Positions 17,931-26,664 of a stretch of DNA of 36,333 nt are shown piece after piece. The notes under the pieces were generated by a model. That model ran no database searches and was not told where the DNA came from. It worked only from the letters and a program-made list of their open reading frames with translations. A program made the position numbers and the translations under genes. Numbering within the stretch: position 1 is the stretch's first letter; every line of letters starts with the position of its first letter. This DNA comes from Leptolyngbyaceae cyanobacterium CSU_1_3 (GTDB taxonomy: Bacteria; Cyanobacteriota; Cyanobacteriia; Leptolyngbyales; Leptolyngbyaceae): positions 1-36,333 of the forward strand of contig JAAUOZ010000040.1 in NCBI GenBank assembly GCA_012034655.1, in the 5' to 3' direction.

Positions 17931-18854
17931 CTATGAACCCGTAAGTTGACGCACTTGTTTTTCTGGCAGCCCCGTCAATTGGGAGATTTGCTCGATCGAC
18001 ATTCCCGATTGCAATAGATTTAGAACCACTTGCCGTAACTGGGCTTCTGCTTGTTCGGCGCGTTGCTGTTCTTGTTCGGCGCGTTGCTGCTCTTGTTCGG
18101 CGCGTTGCTGCTCTTGTTCGGCGCGTTGCTGTTCTTGCTCCGTGTCGGTAGAAATCCAATTGCCCTGCCGATCACACCACCGCAGCCACGATCGTGTAAT
18201 CCCCTCAAATTCCCCTTGCCAAACGCCTAACCCCAGGTCTAGCTCCTCTACCCAAAACCAAGGATGCCCAGCATCTAGACGTTGCTCTTGATAATGTCCT
18301 CCCACGAGATGGAAGCAGCGCAATTGGTTGGTGTAGCGACTGAACACTAGGTAGTAGGGCACTCGCAAGATCTTCTCATAGACATCCCACTTGCGAGGCG
18401 GTTGTTCTTGAGTCGGTTGCCCGTTTGCTGAGGTCGCAGCCAGGGCAGCATTTTCACCCAGGTCTTCTTTTTCTGTGCCGGGTGACAACAATTCGACGAC
18501 GACAAACGGATTTACCCCTTCTTGCCAGACGACGTAGCTCGATCGGAGGTCTACCCCGTCATAGAGTCGAGGCACATCTAGCACCAAAAACCAATCGGGA
18601 CGCTTGTGCCACTGAGTATGGTTCACGTCGTAGTAGAGATTGAGATCTGTGCCAGTGAAGTAGCGATCGCTTGTGTAGCGGCTCAAGCGCAAGGTGCGGC
18701 TCAAGAGTTGAGGTTGGAGGTCATGAAATTCGTCGGGCAAGCCAGGCTCCTGGGGGTCTTCGCTGGGCAGATCGTACATGCTGGGCAAAGTCTGCCGAGG
18801 CGACAGGGGCGGATTGGTGTGAGGAAAGCGCAACAGCATTGCAAAGCAGCACAT
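17931..18854 (-). CDS. Uma2 (DUF820) family protein with repeat-built coiled coil
   Basis: The product has about 307 residues. The core (about 25-220) carries the Uma2/DUF820 pattern of PD-(D/E)XK-like folds: KRPDWFLVLDVP, the acidic VNPFVVVELLSPGTEKEDLG, then KWDVYEKILRVPYYLVF. This family is hugely expanded in cyanobacteria and usually annotated as putative endonuclease; activity is mostly untested. Next come four near-perfect copies of EQEQQRA (residues about 240-267), a coiled coil encoded by a 21-bp tandem repeat. The C terminus, SGMSIEQISQLTGLPEKQVRQL, looks like a helix-turn-helix. The start could also be the ATG six codons in. Confidence 0.88.
   Translation of the reverse strand: MCCFAMLLRFPHTNPPLSPRQTLPSMYDLPSEDPQEPGLPDEFHDLQPQLLSRTLRLSRYTSDRYFTGTDLNLYYDVNHTQWHKRPDWFLVLDVPRLYDGVDLRSSYVVWQEGVNPFVVVELLSPGTEKEDLGENAALAATSANGQPTQEQPPRKWDVYEKILRVPYYLVFSRYTNQLRCFHLVGGHYQEQRLDAGHPWFWVEELDLGLGVWQGEFEGITRSWLRWCDRQGNWISTDTEQEQQRAEQEQQRAEQEQQRAEQEQQRAEQAEAQLRQVVLNLLQSGMSIEQISQLTGLPEKQVRQLTGS
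18052..18135 (-). repeat. 21-bp tandem repeat, four units, inside the Uma2 gene
   Basis: Four consecutive 21-bp units at 18052, 18073, 18094 and 18115 differ only at one position, C or T. They encode heptads EQEQQRA in frame, so unit gain or loss would change coiled-coil length by whole heptads without breaking the frame. Confidence 0.95.
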
Positions 18855-19050
18855 AAGGGTTGCCTTTACTTTGCCTGATTATTTGCAGGGTTGACAAGCA
18901 AATTTCTCATAAAACCTCAGTTCGACGGCTGAGGTTTTGCCCTCACCCCCAACCCTTCGCCCCAGGGTGATTAGCTCTCAAAGCCTGACCCTTGCCTTGG
19001 GGAGCAGGAGGCTGGGAGGATAGGGGCACTTTGAGCGGATCGAATTTACG

Positions 19051-20268
19051 TTAACTAAACGCTGGAAAAAAGTTTGCCCCCACCGATCGCTTCAACCGCC
19101 CAATGGCCCGATCTTTCATATTTGTAAACGACAATTCTCCATACAAAAGCTGTGTGGCGATGCGCGTTGATTGCTCATATTTCACGCCATATTTGTAGCA
19201 AACACCCGTCCACTGATAGAAGATTTTTGCCAGGTTTAGAGCCGCATCAAAGTTGGCGGCAAACTCATCGTGAATACGATCGGTATATTGATCTGCCGCG
19301 TCCTCAGATAGGCACTGGGCCGCAATTAAGCCGCTTTTGACCGCATGGAGAATGCCATCCCCAAACAGAGGATTGATCAGCCCTGCTGCGTCGCCAACCA
19401 AGAGAATTCGCCCCTCGTGCAGCGTTTCTTTGCCGCTCCAGGTGGGTAACGGATGACCATGAAACTTGAGAGTATTGCGATCGTAAGTCACGCCCAGCGC
19501 ATCCATATAGGCAAAAATCGTCTGCTGCAACTCTGCCCGAATGGTGCGATCGCCTCGCGCATCTTTTTGGTTAGGGCGAAACACTCCTGCGCCAATGTTC
19601 AAATGATCGGCTTTAGGAAAAATCCACCCATAGCCCCGCTTTACGGCTCCATATTCGAGGTGAGCCACGTCGGGCCTGAGTTCGGTGTGGCCGTCGCCCC
19701 ATCGGTGAGGATGCTCGACTTCTAAGGCAATGGCGATCGCTCGATCTTGTCTCAACCGGGTCGATTTGACCGTGACACCGTTAGCCCCGTCTGCCCCAAT
19801 CACATATCGCGCCTTCGCCAAAAACTCGCTGCCCGTCTTGATGCCTTCCGCACGGACAATCACCCCATCGGCTTCTATGTCTAGCGATCGCAGTGCCAGC
19901 CCATCTCGCAATTCTGCCCCCGCTTGCATGGCTCGTTCTGCTAGTGCATTGTCGAAAATCGATCGTTGCACCATCCACAAGCCCAACTGTTCGCCCGAAC
20001 CTGGCGGGTTGATCGACCCCAAATGGGCATCGTCAAAATTCCATGTATGCCGCATGTAAGCGACTTCTGACTCTACAAACGCTTGTGGTGCAAGGTCTCT
20101 GAGTATGGTTTGCATGGCCATTGGCATCCCGCCGCCGCAGGTTTTGTGACGCGGCAAAAACTGTTTCTCAATCAGTGCCACCTTTAGCCCCGATCGAGCG
20201 GCCTCTGCGGCAGCGATCGCTCCAGACGGCCCCGCCCCACACACTACCACGTCATAATTTTGCACCAT
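19051..20268 (-). CDS. Geranylgeranyl reductase family FAD-dependent oxidoreductase
   Basis: This is a flavoprotein of about 405 residues. It has the FAD-binding DVVVCGAGPSGAIAAAEAARSG at the start, CGGGMP about 45 residues later (as in geranylgeranyl reductases), RYVIGADGANGVTVK, and GRILLVGDAAGLINPLFGDGI as the second FAD motif. It resembles the general archaeal and bacterial GGR group rather than classical ChlP, judging by its N-terminal sequence, so it may reduce isoprenoid chains of lipids, quinones or chlorophyll-related substrates. The substrate is unknown. ATG 20268 gives the canonical start; 20298 adds ten residues. It has no operon partner. Confidence 0.9.
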   Translation of the reverse strand: MVQNYDVVVCGAGPSGAIAAAEAARSGLKVALIEKQFLPRHKTCGGGMPMAMQTILRDLAPQAFVESEVAYMRHTWNFDDAHLGSINPPGSGEQLGLWMVQRSIFDNALAERAMQAGAELRDGLALRSLDIEADGVIVRAEGIKTGSEFLAKARYVIGADGANGVTVKSTRLRQDRAIAIALEVEHPHRWGDGHTELRPDVAHLEYGAVKRGYGWIFPKADHLNIGAGVFRPNQKDARGDRTIRAELQQTIFAYMDALGVTYDRNTLKFHGHPLPTWSGKETLHEGRILLVGDAAGLINPLFGDGILHAVKSGLIAAQCLSEDAADQYTDRIHDEFAANFDAALNLAKIFYQWTGVCYKYGVKYEQSTRIATQLLYGELSFTNMKDRAIGRLKRSVGANFFPAFS

Positions 20269-20473
20269 GATCTCGATCGCTCCATAAACCGCGATCATTA
20301 GCGTAATCTACAGACGAAAAAATAGGCCTGAAAACTAGATTTTCGACTTCTTAAATCAGCGTCAGCCAGAGATTGAACCTCAGACAAAAAATCGAAAATC
20401 TGAACAATAAAGCCCCTTCGCGCAGGGTAGTCAAACTATTAACCTGGCCACAAAAGACACCACTGAGGTAAGC

Positions 20474-20522
20474 TTCGACTGCACTCAACTCACAAACGGC
20501 GCGAGGGTTGAGCGCAGTCGAA
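20474..20522. repeat. Dispersed hairpin repeat, copy 2
   Basis: TTCGACTGCACTCAAC (20474-20489) and GTTGAGCGCAGTCGAA (20507-20522) are nearly perfect arms. It is in the same family as 1381-1429 and 23204-23261. It is the only recognisable content of the 353-bp gap between the divergent GGR-like and DUF2237 genes. Confidence 0.8.
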
Positions 20523-20621
20523 ACCCGGTTCCATGCACGAACAAAGGATGCTGGGTTAATAAGTCTTCATGACTCTCAAGATACGTACAATAAACTTGAA
20601 CCTGTAACTGACACATTCACC

Positions 20622-20983
20622 ATGACCACTGCAAAAATGTATTGGGCGGCACGCTAGAGACCTGTTCTACCTCACCGATGACCGGATTTTTCCGCAACGG
20701 TTGCTGTGAAACGGGATCTCAAGACGTAGGAACGCATGTCGTCTGCGCTCAAGTGTCAGAAGAATTTCTCACCTTTACAAAGGCGCAGGGTAATGATTTG
20801 AGCACTCCAAAACCAATGTATGAATTTCCGGGGCTGAAACCAGGTGACAAGTGGTGTCTGTGTGTGTCGCGCTGGAAGGAAGCCTTAGATGCAGGGTTTG
20901 CGCCACCGATCATTCTTTCTGCCACCCATGAAGCTGCGTTAAAGGTTGTGCCGTTGGAGGTGTTGAAAGAACACGCGATCTGA
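20622..20983 (+). pseudogene. DUF2237 family protein, frameshift just after the start
   Basis: The body GGTLETCSTSPMTGFFRNGC, the cysteine-rich CCETGSQDVGTHVVCAQVSEEF, GNDLSTPKP, FPGLKPGDKWCLC and PPIILSATHEAAL identify a DUF2237 protein of unknown function with several conserved cysteines. No ATG exists in this frame. The ATG at 20622 (MTTAK) is one frame off, and inserting one A into the five-A run at 20633-20637 gives MTTAKNVLGGTLETCS, the expected family N terminus, with a 120-residue total. The gene is therefore probably intact in the organism and the A-run under-called; a TTG at 20642 would otherwise truncate the start by seven residues. Confidence 0.85.
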
Positions 20984-21185
20984 GATTCCGAATGTAAAAG
21001 TAGGGGATCTTCAACGGGTTTACTGAATCTCGATCGTTGCCTTCTATGAAAAAGCTGCTTGCCAAACTTCACTCCAGCTTGACGTGCCAGCAATACGGGC
21101 TATAAACGGGTGTATTAGAATACTGGAGTGCAGAGGTGAGTGTCGTCGATCGTGGTGCGGCAAACCCCTCTGAGCCAACAACTTG

Positions 21186-21229
21186 TGCGTAATCTGTGCG
21201 TAATCTTTGCGTAATCTGTGCGTAATCAG
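21186..21229 (+). repeat. 11-bp tandem repeat, four units
   Basis: TGCGTAATCTG, TGCGTAATCTT, TGCGTAATCTG and TGCGTAATCAG run head to tail directly up to the start of the next gene. The unit overlaps the position expected for its ribosome binding site or promoter, so unit number could affect expression (inference). Confidence 0.9.
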
Positions 21230-21231
21230 TG

Positions 21232-21740
21232 ATGATTAAACGAGTCCGTTTTACTGCCTTACTTTTGGTCAGTGTCTCTAGCTTATTGGTGCTTTTTGGT
21301 AGCGTCCCTAAGGCTCGAAAATACACGCGCTATCTAAAAAACCCGGCCGTTCTGTCTGAGTGCCCTGAGCCTGCTACCCAGGCGAGCGATGCTGTAGGAA
21401 GTGCGATCGCCGCTCCCCAAGAAGTGACCCAAACGATCCATCCGGCTAAGGTTCTGGTTCGACCTTGGGGTGGGCGGCATCAGGTCTATGGGGTGTTTGT
21501 TTTGCCAGCAGGCTATCATGCGAACGAGTTTTTCAGGTGTCTCTCAAAGATGCAGGTTCCTATTGCGGTGGGGTTTCTCTGATCACCACCTCAGATTATG
21601 GAGTTTCGGTACGACCAGGGGAACGGATCGCTTTGGGTCTGCTAAGAACTCGCACCAGCATGTGGCTGATTGCCCAAGGAAAACGTGACCAGCTAAAGCA
21701 ACCGGGCAATTGGGTTTTGCAAATCGAGAAGCCGCTCTAA
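21232..21740 (+). pseudogene. Exported or membrane-anchored unknown protein, one frameshift
   Basis: The first frame begins MIKRVRFTALLLVSVSSLLV, a signal peptide or anchor, and runs to VYGVFVLPAGYHANEF. The second frame continues QVSLKDAGSYCGGVSLITTS and ends NWVLQIEKPL at 21740. The switch lies in the five-T run at 21529-21533. One extra T joins them into about 169 residues with a plausible beta-rich secreted domain that includes one PWGGRHQVYGVFVLP segment. No family was recognised. The frames join seamlessly, so homopolymer under-calling is the likely cause. A start GTG at 21229 is also possible. Confidence 0.7.
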
Positions 21741-21763
21741 ACAAAACTCGTTTTAGAAAGACT

Positions 21764-21793
21764 TTGAGATCTCTTGAGATCTCTTGAGATCTG
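21764..21793. repeat. 10-bp tandem palindromic repeat
   Basis: TTGAGATCTC occurs twice followed by TTGAGATCTG. Each unit holds the palindrome GAGATCTC. It sits between the unknown gene and dapL; without a T-run it is not a clear terminator. Confidence 0.8.
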
Positions 21794-21867
21794 AGGGTCG
21801 GGGCGCTACGGTAAGCTGATTGACGATGTTCACAGCAATTCCCTCGCAAAACGACAGCAAAACGACT

Positions 21868-23103
21868 ATGGCGACTATTAACGATAACTATCTCAAACTC
21901 AAAGCAGGCTACCTATTTCCAGAAATTGCCCGCCGAGTCAATGCCTTCGCCGAAGCCAATCCTGATGCTAATATCATTCGTCTCGGCATTGGCGATGTCA
22001 CAGAACCGCTACCCGAAGCCTGCCGCACTGCCATGATCAAAGCAGTCGAAGATATGGGCGATCGTGCTCAATTTAAAGGCTATGGCCCTGAGCAAGGATA
22101 TGCCTGGCTGCGTGAAAAAATCGCCGCCCAAGATTTTCAGGCTAGAGGTTGCCCAATTGATGCATCTGAGATCTTTATTTCTGATGGCTCAAAGTGCGAT
22201 TCGGGTAATATTCTCGATATTTTTGGCGACAACAATACGATCGCCGTCACCGACCCCGTTTACCCTGTGTATGTCGATACAAACGTAATGGCGGGTCACA
22301 CGGGCGACGCAAACGAGAAGGGCGAATATGAAGGGTTTGTCTATTTGCCAATTAGCGCCGACAACAATTTTACGGCTCAAATTCCGACGCAGAAAGTTGA
22401 CTTGATCTACCTCTGTTTTCCTAACAATCCTACGGGTGCTACGGCAACTAAAGCCCATCTCAAAGCCTGGGTCGAGTATGCCAAAGCCCACGGCTCAATC
22501 ATCTTTTTTGATGCGGCCTATGAAGCGTTTATCACCGATCCTGATTTGCCCCACTCGATTTATGAAATTGAAGGCGCACGAGACTGCGCGATCGAGTTTC
22601 GATCGTTTTCCAAGAATGCAGGCTTCACGGGCACTCGTTGCGCGCTCACGGTGGTTCCCAAAACGCTGACTGCCAAAGCCAAAGATGGCTCCGATGTGGC
22701 ACTGTGGCAACTTTGGAATCGTCGCCAATCGACCAAATTTAATGGTGTGTCTTACATTGTGCAACGGGGAGCCGAAGCGGTTTACTCAGAGGCGGGCAGG
22801 GCGCAAATCACAGCCCTGGTGAACTTCTACATGGAGAACGCCCAAATCATTCGCCAACAACTCACTGCGGCGGGTCTTAAGGTCTACGGTGGAACCAACG
22901 CGCCCTATGTGTGGGTGCAAACTCCCAATGGTTTATCTAGCTGGGAATTTTTCGATAAGCTACTGCACAGCACGAATGTAGTCGGCACGCCCGGATCTGG
23001 GTTTGGTGCAGCCGGAGAAGGCTATTTCCGCATTTCAGCCTTCAACAGTCGCGAGAAGGTCGAAGAAGCTATGAAGCGAGTCACTGAAAAATTTAAGGTG
23101 TAA
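21868..23103 (+). CDS. dapL: LL-diaminopimelate aminotransferase
   Basis: DapL is a PLP enzyme that converts tetrahydrodipicolinate directly to LL-diaminopimelate in one step, the lysine/peptidoglycan route used by cyanobacteria, plants and Chlamydia. With ATG 21868 ([20 protein letters not shown]) it has 411 residues, the usual length. Motifs: [12 protein letters not shown] near the N terminus, [13 protein letters not shown], the FPNNPTGA segment, and the PLP lysine in [13 protein letters not shown], followed by the arginine-containing phosphate contact. The frame extends to ATG 21820, but those 16 residues do not look family-like. It is monocistronic. Confidence 0.96.
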   Translation: MATINDNYLKLKAGYLFPEIARRVNAFAEANPDANIIRLGIGDVTEPLPEACRTAMIKAVEDMGDRAQFKGYGPEQGYAWLREKIAAQDFQARGCPIDASEIFISDGSKCDSGNILDIFGDNNTIAVTDPVYPVYVDTNVMAGHTGDANEKGEYEGFVYLPISADNNFTAQIPTQKVDLIYLCFPNNPTGATATKAHLKAWVEYAKAHGSIIFFDAAYEAFITDPDLPHSIYEIEGARDCAIEFRSFSKNAGFTGTRCALTVVPKTLTAKAKDGSDVALWQLWNRRQSTKFNGVSYIVQRGAEAVYSEAGRAQITALVNFYMENAQIIRQQLTAAGLKVYGGTNAPYVWVQTPNGLSSWEFFDKLLHSTNVVGTPGSGFGAAGEGYFRISAFNSREKVEEAMKRVTEKFKV

Positions 23104-23203
23104 AAACTTAAGGTCTCAGCGATCGTTGTTCAGGGCAAGACAATACCTTGCCCTGAATGAAATTGCGGGTGAATAATGTACCTCTGTTTAGGGCGCGGCT
23201 GGG

Positions 23204-23261
23204 TTTCGATTTCGCTCAACCCTCCTCCGGGGGAGATTTTGAGCCTTGAGCGGAGTCGAAA
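23204..23261. repeat. Dispersed hairpin repeat, copy 3
   Basis: TTTCGATTTCGCTCAA (23204-23219) and TTGAGCGGAGTCGAAA (23246-23261) form the arms. It is in the same family as the copies at 1381 and 20474. It lies downstream of dapL and may act as a 3' hairpin. Confidence 0.75.
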
Positions 23262-23359
23262 TGCGTCTGATCAATCATTCTGCTTGCCTACTGAAGTATG
23301 ACTTGTAGTGCCTAGAATAAATGGCTCCTGCGATACTTTCAAAAAAGTTGTAGTACGAC

Positions 23360-23388
23360 TTGACGACTTTGTATTATGTCTGTAGTAT
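23360..23388 (+). promoter_or_regulatory. Sigma70-type promoter of the 64-residue gene
   Basis: TTGACG (23360-23365) and TAGTAT (23383-23388) are separated by 17 bases, the optimal spacing. Transcription would start near 23395, about 30 bases before the ATG at 23427. Confidence 0.55.
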
Positions 23389-23426
23389 TAACGTAATACA
23401 CAATCCAACAGCCCGGAGGAATTGCC

Positions 23427-23621
23427 ATGCTCCTCTTTGTGAAACCGCCATCATTCTGGTCAAAGCGATCGTTCGAGATGCCGGATGATTTCTCAGATGA
23501 TGAACTACAAAAGCGATTGCAATCAAAAATCAAGAACGATCGTCAACGTCAAAACCAATGTATTCAAACGCTTCGTGACATTAGACAAAAACACTCTCTA
23601 GAACGGCGTTTGTTTTTCTAG
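23427..23621 (+). CDS. Small charged protein of unknown function
   Basis: The product has 64 residues: MLLFVKPPSFWSKRSFEM, then an acidic patch PDDFSDDELQKRL, then a strongly basic helix rich in K, R and Q, ending RRLFF. It has no signal peptide or membrane span and I recognise no family. The case for a real gene is strong. GGAGGA lies six bases before ATG 23427, a good -35/-10 pair lies just upstream, and a perfect 11-pair hairpin follows. A nucleic-acid- or ribosome-binding role would fit the charge pattern but is only a guess. Confidence 0.75.
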   Translation: MLLFVKPPSFWSKRSFEMPDDFSDDELQKRLQSKIKNDRQRQNQCIQTLRDIRQKHSLERRLFF

Positions 23622-23653
23622 ATAACCTAAACAGCACCGCAAAAACAAAAACG

Positions 23654-23697
23654 TAAACGGGAAGGTGAGTCAATTGATCAACACTTCCCGTTTATAT
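23654..23697 (+). terminator. Terminator-like hairpin
   Basis: TAAACGGGAAG (23654-23664) and CTTCCCGTTTA (23684-23694) are perfect 11-base arms with a 19-base loop, followed by the short T-rich TATTTT. It lies 32 bp after the stop of the 64-residue gene. Confidence 0.7.
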
Positions 23698-23736
23698 TTT
23701 CAACGATTTTTTCAATGATTTAGGAGTGGTTGAGAA

Positions 23737-25046
23737 CTATCTTGTGACAGCTGGTTGTGTTTGCTGACGGGCAACTTCGATCGCTTTCTCCTTTTGCGGA
23801 TCGGCTCCCTGGGCATATTCTAGGGTGAAGGGCACGTCGATATCTGGGGCAACTCCTTTGCCTTCTAAACGATCGCCATCGACCAACACATCCGCCACGG
23901 CAAGATAGAGCAAACTGCCATCTTTGATCATGAATGCTCGACCAGCAACGACGGCTCCTGCGGTGTTGCTGCCCACAATCTGCCCAACGCGATATTTGCG
24001 AAACCCTTGCGCGAGAATCTCCTTACCACTTCGAGACCCCTGATTGACCAACATCACGACGGGCTTGCTCCAACGTCCATCGACCTGACGACGATCGCCG
24101 TCTCGCTCAATCAACGTTAAAGTCGGAACCTCAGCCGTAAACACACTCAGGTAAGACGGACTTGCGCCACCCCAGCCATCTCGCAGATCCCAAACTAAAC
24201 CATCTACAGAGGCAAAGCGATCAGAGAGCACTTCTTCTAGTTGGTCTTGATACTGTTGCCCCGCATATGACCAAATATGAATATAGCCTATTTTTTCCCA
24301 TTCTGTTCAATGATCTCAGTGCTATTCTTCATTGCGTCTAAAAACATTTTGTTAGGGTCAAATCTTTGTGGTGTAACCACGATCGCTTGAGTGTTAGCAG
24401 AATTTTTCATACGCTGAATTTGAAATTGCACAGGCTTTCCGGCTTTGTCTATGAAAGATTGAATCGGGCGAAAGGGCTGATTGTCTACACTCAGAATGCG
24501 ATCGCCCACCTTTAGACCCGCTTTCTCGGCGGGTGAACCGTTGAGAATTGCCTGGATAAAAGTCTGCTGATTGGTTGTTTTGGTAAAAATCCCCACGCCT
24601 GTATATTCCAGTTTTCCATTCGCTAAAAACGGTTTTAACTTTGCCTGAATGGACGATTGAAAGATTCCGGCAAGCTGATAGTAGGCCGGTTCAGTTGGGT
24701 TGTAGAACCGCGTGTGTGATGTTTTGAGTTCTGCCAGCATTTGATTGATTACATCAGACAAGGCTTCGACAGATTGAGCTTTGGCCGCTTGCGATCGATA
24801 TTTCTGCCGCATTGCCTGCCAATCGACCCCATTAAATTTGGGATCATAAAAGTTATCTTTCACCGTTTGCCAAGCCTGGTCGAACACTTCTGCCTGAGCA
24901 AATTGCGTTGTCAGCGCCGGAGAAATGACCCCCACCAACAGCACCATCAAGCCGCCAATCAAACTTATGATCAAACCCACGATCGAAATAGCAACCCGCG
25001 ATCGACGAGTCCAGAAGTTCAAGTTTCGTTGTGTTGGCTGTCCCAT
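23737..25046 (-). pseudogene. S41 family (carboxyl-terminal processing type) protease, one frameshift
   Basis: The N-terminal frame (24288-25046) has a membrane anchor (VAISIVGLIISLIGGLMVLL), a helical domain with DNFYDPKFNGVDW, and a PDZ domain (YTGVGIF, GSPAEKAGLKVGDRIL). The C-terminal frame has LVWDLRDGWGGA, the nucleophile serine in NQGSRSGKEIL, and GSNTAGAV. They meet at the run of six T at 24291-24296. One more base gives IEQNGKKIGYIHIWSYAG, a typical S41 sequence, and about 436 residues, the normal length. The protein would act on the periplasmic or lumenal side. The SRSGKE variant around the serine differs from the common SASASE of CtpA, so it is probably not the D1-processing CtpA itself. 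A sequencing error is the likely cause of the break. Confidence 0.88.
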
Positions 25047-25137
25047 AAAACTAGCTTTTCAATGAAGACGTAGAGGTATTTCCCATTCAATCTATCTTGC
25101 GATTTCAAAAGTGTGGGAAGGCGATACCCTAGTAGAA

Positions 25138-25424
25138 GTCTCATTTTGCACTTCTCGAATCTTTGCCAATGCAGTCACTCAACCGCTCAAAAGTTTGAAT
25201 GCTTATCGCCGAGCGACGATCGCAGCGATTGTTAGCTTGCTATTGTTGACTGCTGTCAATGTCATCGCACCGTAACTATTTCGGTGGGGGATTGACCAAA
25301 GAATGGCCAAACAAAATCTGCCAGTGATCTTGCAGAGTGCAGGTTGGATGGTCATCGCGGCGATCGCACGGGGACTATTCAACTTTGGGCAGAGTTTTTG
25401 GGCAGAAGCTGCGTCTTAAGGAGT
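25138..25424 (+). pseudogene. Remnant of an ABC exporter N-terminal half
   Basis: Frame 1 from 25138 reads ...VTQPLKSLNAYRRATIAAIV, SLLLLTAVNVIAP, stop, LFRWGIDQRMAKQNLPVILQ, SAGWMVIAAIARGLFNFGQS, FWAEAAS, stop. This matches the first two membrane helices of ABC exporter fusions, where APQLFRWGID and EAASQGVAYDLR are expected; both stops are CAA to TAA substitutions. No start codon and no ATPase domain remain. Unlike the frameshifted genes, this is a real dead fragment. A 13-bp tandem repeat follows at 25466. Confidence 0.75.
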
Positions 25425-25465
25425 AGCATTTGACTTGCGAAACAGAATATTCAGTAAGAGTGACT

Positions 25466-25504
25466 CTGTTATTGATGACTGTTATTGATGACTGTTATTG
25501 ATGA
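25466..25504. repeat. 13-bp tandem repeat, three units
   Basis: CTGTTATTGATGA occurs three times without interruption, just beyond the ABC exporter remnant and before the stop of the secreted-protein gene. Confidence 0.9.
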
Positions 25505-25561
25505 ATTGGCAACTCGCTCTGATCACTTTATCGGTTGTCCCACTGTCAGATTAGATTCAGG

Positions 25562-26068
25562 TCAGATTTTTGACACTGATTTAAAGCCTGTTTCTTTGAG
25601 GATAACTTTGGAGTTTTGCAGAACTATTAAGACGGTGGCAGAGCCAGGGGGCTTGGGTTGATCGGGATTGTCCATTGGTTCTTCGAGAATGTAGGAATAG
25701 TTGCGATTTCTCCAGCTAATGCGACAGATGCCACCTCGACAGGTAACTCGCCCTCCAGTCAGGTTAAGGCAACGCTTTTGGGAATCGCAGCCACGATAGG
25801 TTAAGTTGCCACTCCCATTTACGCCAGACCAAGAGTTTGTGTTGCCAACAGTAATCGTCCATTCACCATTGCTCAATGTATAGGAACGTCTTGAATTTGT
25901 TGTTTTCTCCTGATTTTTTTGACGAAACCGATCGAGTGGAGTGTTTTCTAAAGGGTGAACTTGAAGGGTTTCAGGCGTATTTTTTGAATCTTGAGCAACC
26001 CCAGGGTTTGTAAAATGGCCCACAGTTAGGGTGATTAGAAATAAGCATGGAAGTGACGATCGCAACAC
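25562..26068 (-). CDS. Secreted protein of unknown function
   Basis: The product has 168 residues. Residues 1-25 are a signal peptide (SLPCLFLITLTVGHF, with cleavage likely after GVAQ). The mature part has a basic linker and a small beta-rich domain of about 90 residues with cysteines in YRGCDSQKRCLNLTGG and VTCRGGICRISWRNRNYSYI, four in all, suggesting two disulfides in the periplasm. The domain recalls small cyanobacterial secreted proteins without a name. It has no visible operon partner; the 596-bp region upstream is rich in repeats. Confidence 0.7.
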   Translation of the reverse strand: MLRSSLPCLFLITLTVGHFTNPGVAQDSKNTPETLQVHPLENTPLDRFRQKNQEKTTNSRRSYTLSNGEWTITVGNTNSWSGVNGSGNLTYRGCDSQKRCLNLTGGRVTCRGGICRISWRNRNYSYILEEPMDNPDQPKPPGSATVLIVLQNSKVILKETGFKSVSKI

Positions 26069-26248
26069 AGTGTTACTTTTCTTGGGATAGGTACAAATAA
26101 TTCTGCTTTCCTACTTACATAGCATCTCCTTTGACTCAAATGCTCAAAGTTGTGAAAAGTTACAGATTTTAATTGTAAATCGATACAGACGAAAAATGAG
26201 ACTGTGAGCAAAACCCTACAGACCACTAGCCCTCTCCCCACTTCGCGA

Positions 26249-26280
26249 GGAGGGCTATTCGGCTTCACGCAAGAGGTCTA
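26249..26280 (+). repeat. Partial copy of MITE family B (right end only)
   Basis: GGAGGGCTATTCGG followed by CTTCACGCAAGAGGTCTA matches the right end of the element at 30965-31213 (GGAGGGCTGTCCG then ATTCACGCAGGAGGTCTA). I could not find the left terminal repeat, so it seems truncated. Confidence 0.65.
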
Positions 26281-26424
26281 ATTTCTGAAGTAGTTAAGCT
26301 ATGTCTCCAAGGGAAGATGCAATTGTAATTGTTAATTCGCTAATGAATGGTTGTTCTGACCAGTTTGGCGGCTGTGCTTTGACCTAACTTTAGATAGATA
26401 TTTAACGGTTCTCTTCAGCAACAC

Positions 26425-26536
26425 TCCGGACAGTTTTTGATAGGCAACGACAGAATGAGGGTTTCAGTCCTCTTCGACAGTAGCTAAACCAACGAAAAAT
26501 CAAGGGTTTCAGCGTTTGCTCAGAAAATTGTCCGGA
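26425..26536. mobile_element. Candidate MITE with TCCGGACA terminal repeats
   Basis: TCCGGACAGTTTTTGA at the left matches the complement of the right end, TCCGGACAATTTTCTGA, in 14 or more positions. The 112-bp body has a repeated motif, visible as complementary-strand CTGAAACCCT at two sites about 45 bp apart, each followed by CGTTG. No coding capacity and no second copy in this window. Confidence 0.55.
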
Positions 26537-26664
26537 CTATTGTTCAGGCTTTTGCCAATTTGATTATTTTGTCATTTTCACGTCATATTTATCTCTGATC
26601 CTGAACTTAGAAAGCTGAACCTTAGAGCTTCTTGGTTCATGACCACACTTGCTGAGGGCAAATT

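Larger units (their letters stand above)
26069..26664. other. Repeat-bearing intergenic region before the APC permease gene
   Basis: No gene was supported. It contains a partial copy of the TTCACGC(A/G)(A/G)GAGGTCTA repeat (26249-26280) and an inverted-repeat element (26425-26536). The open minus frame 26035-26268 is mainly repeat sequence. Confidence 0.6.
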
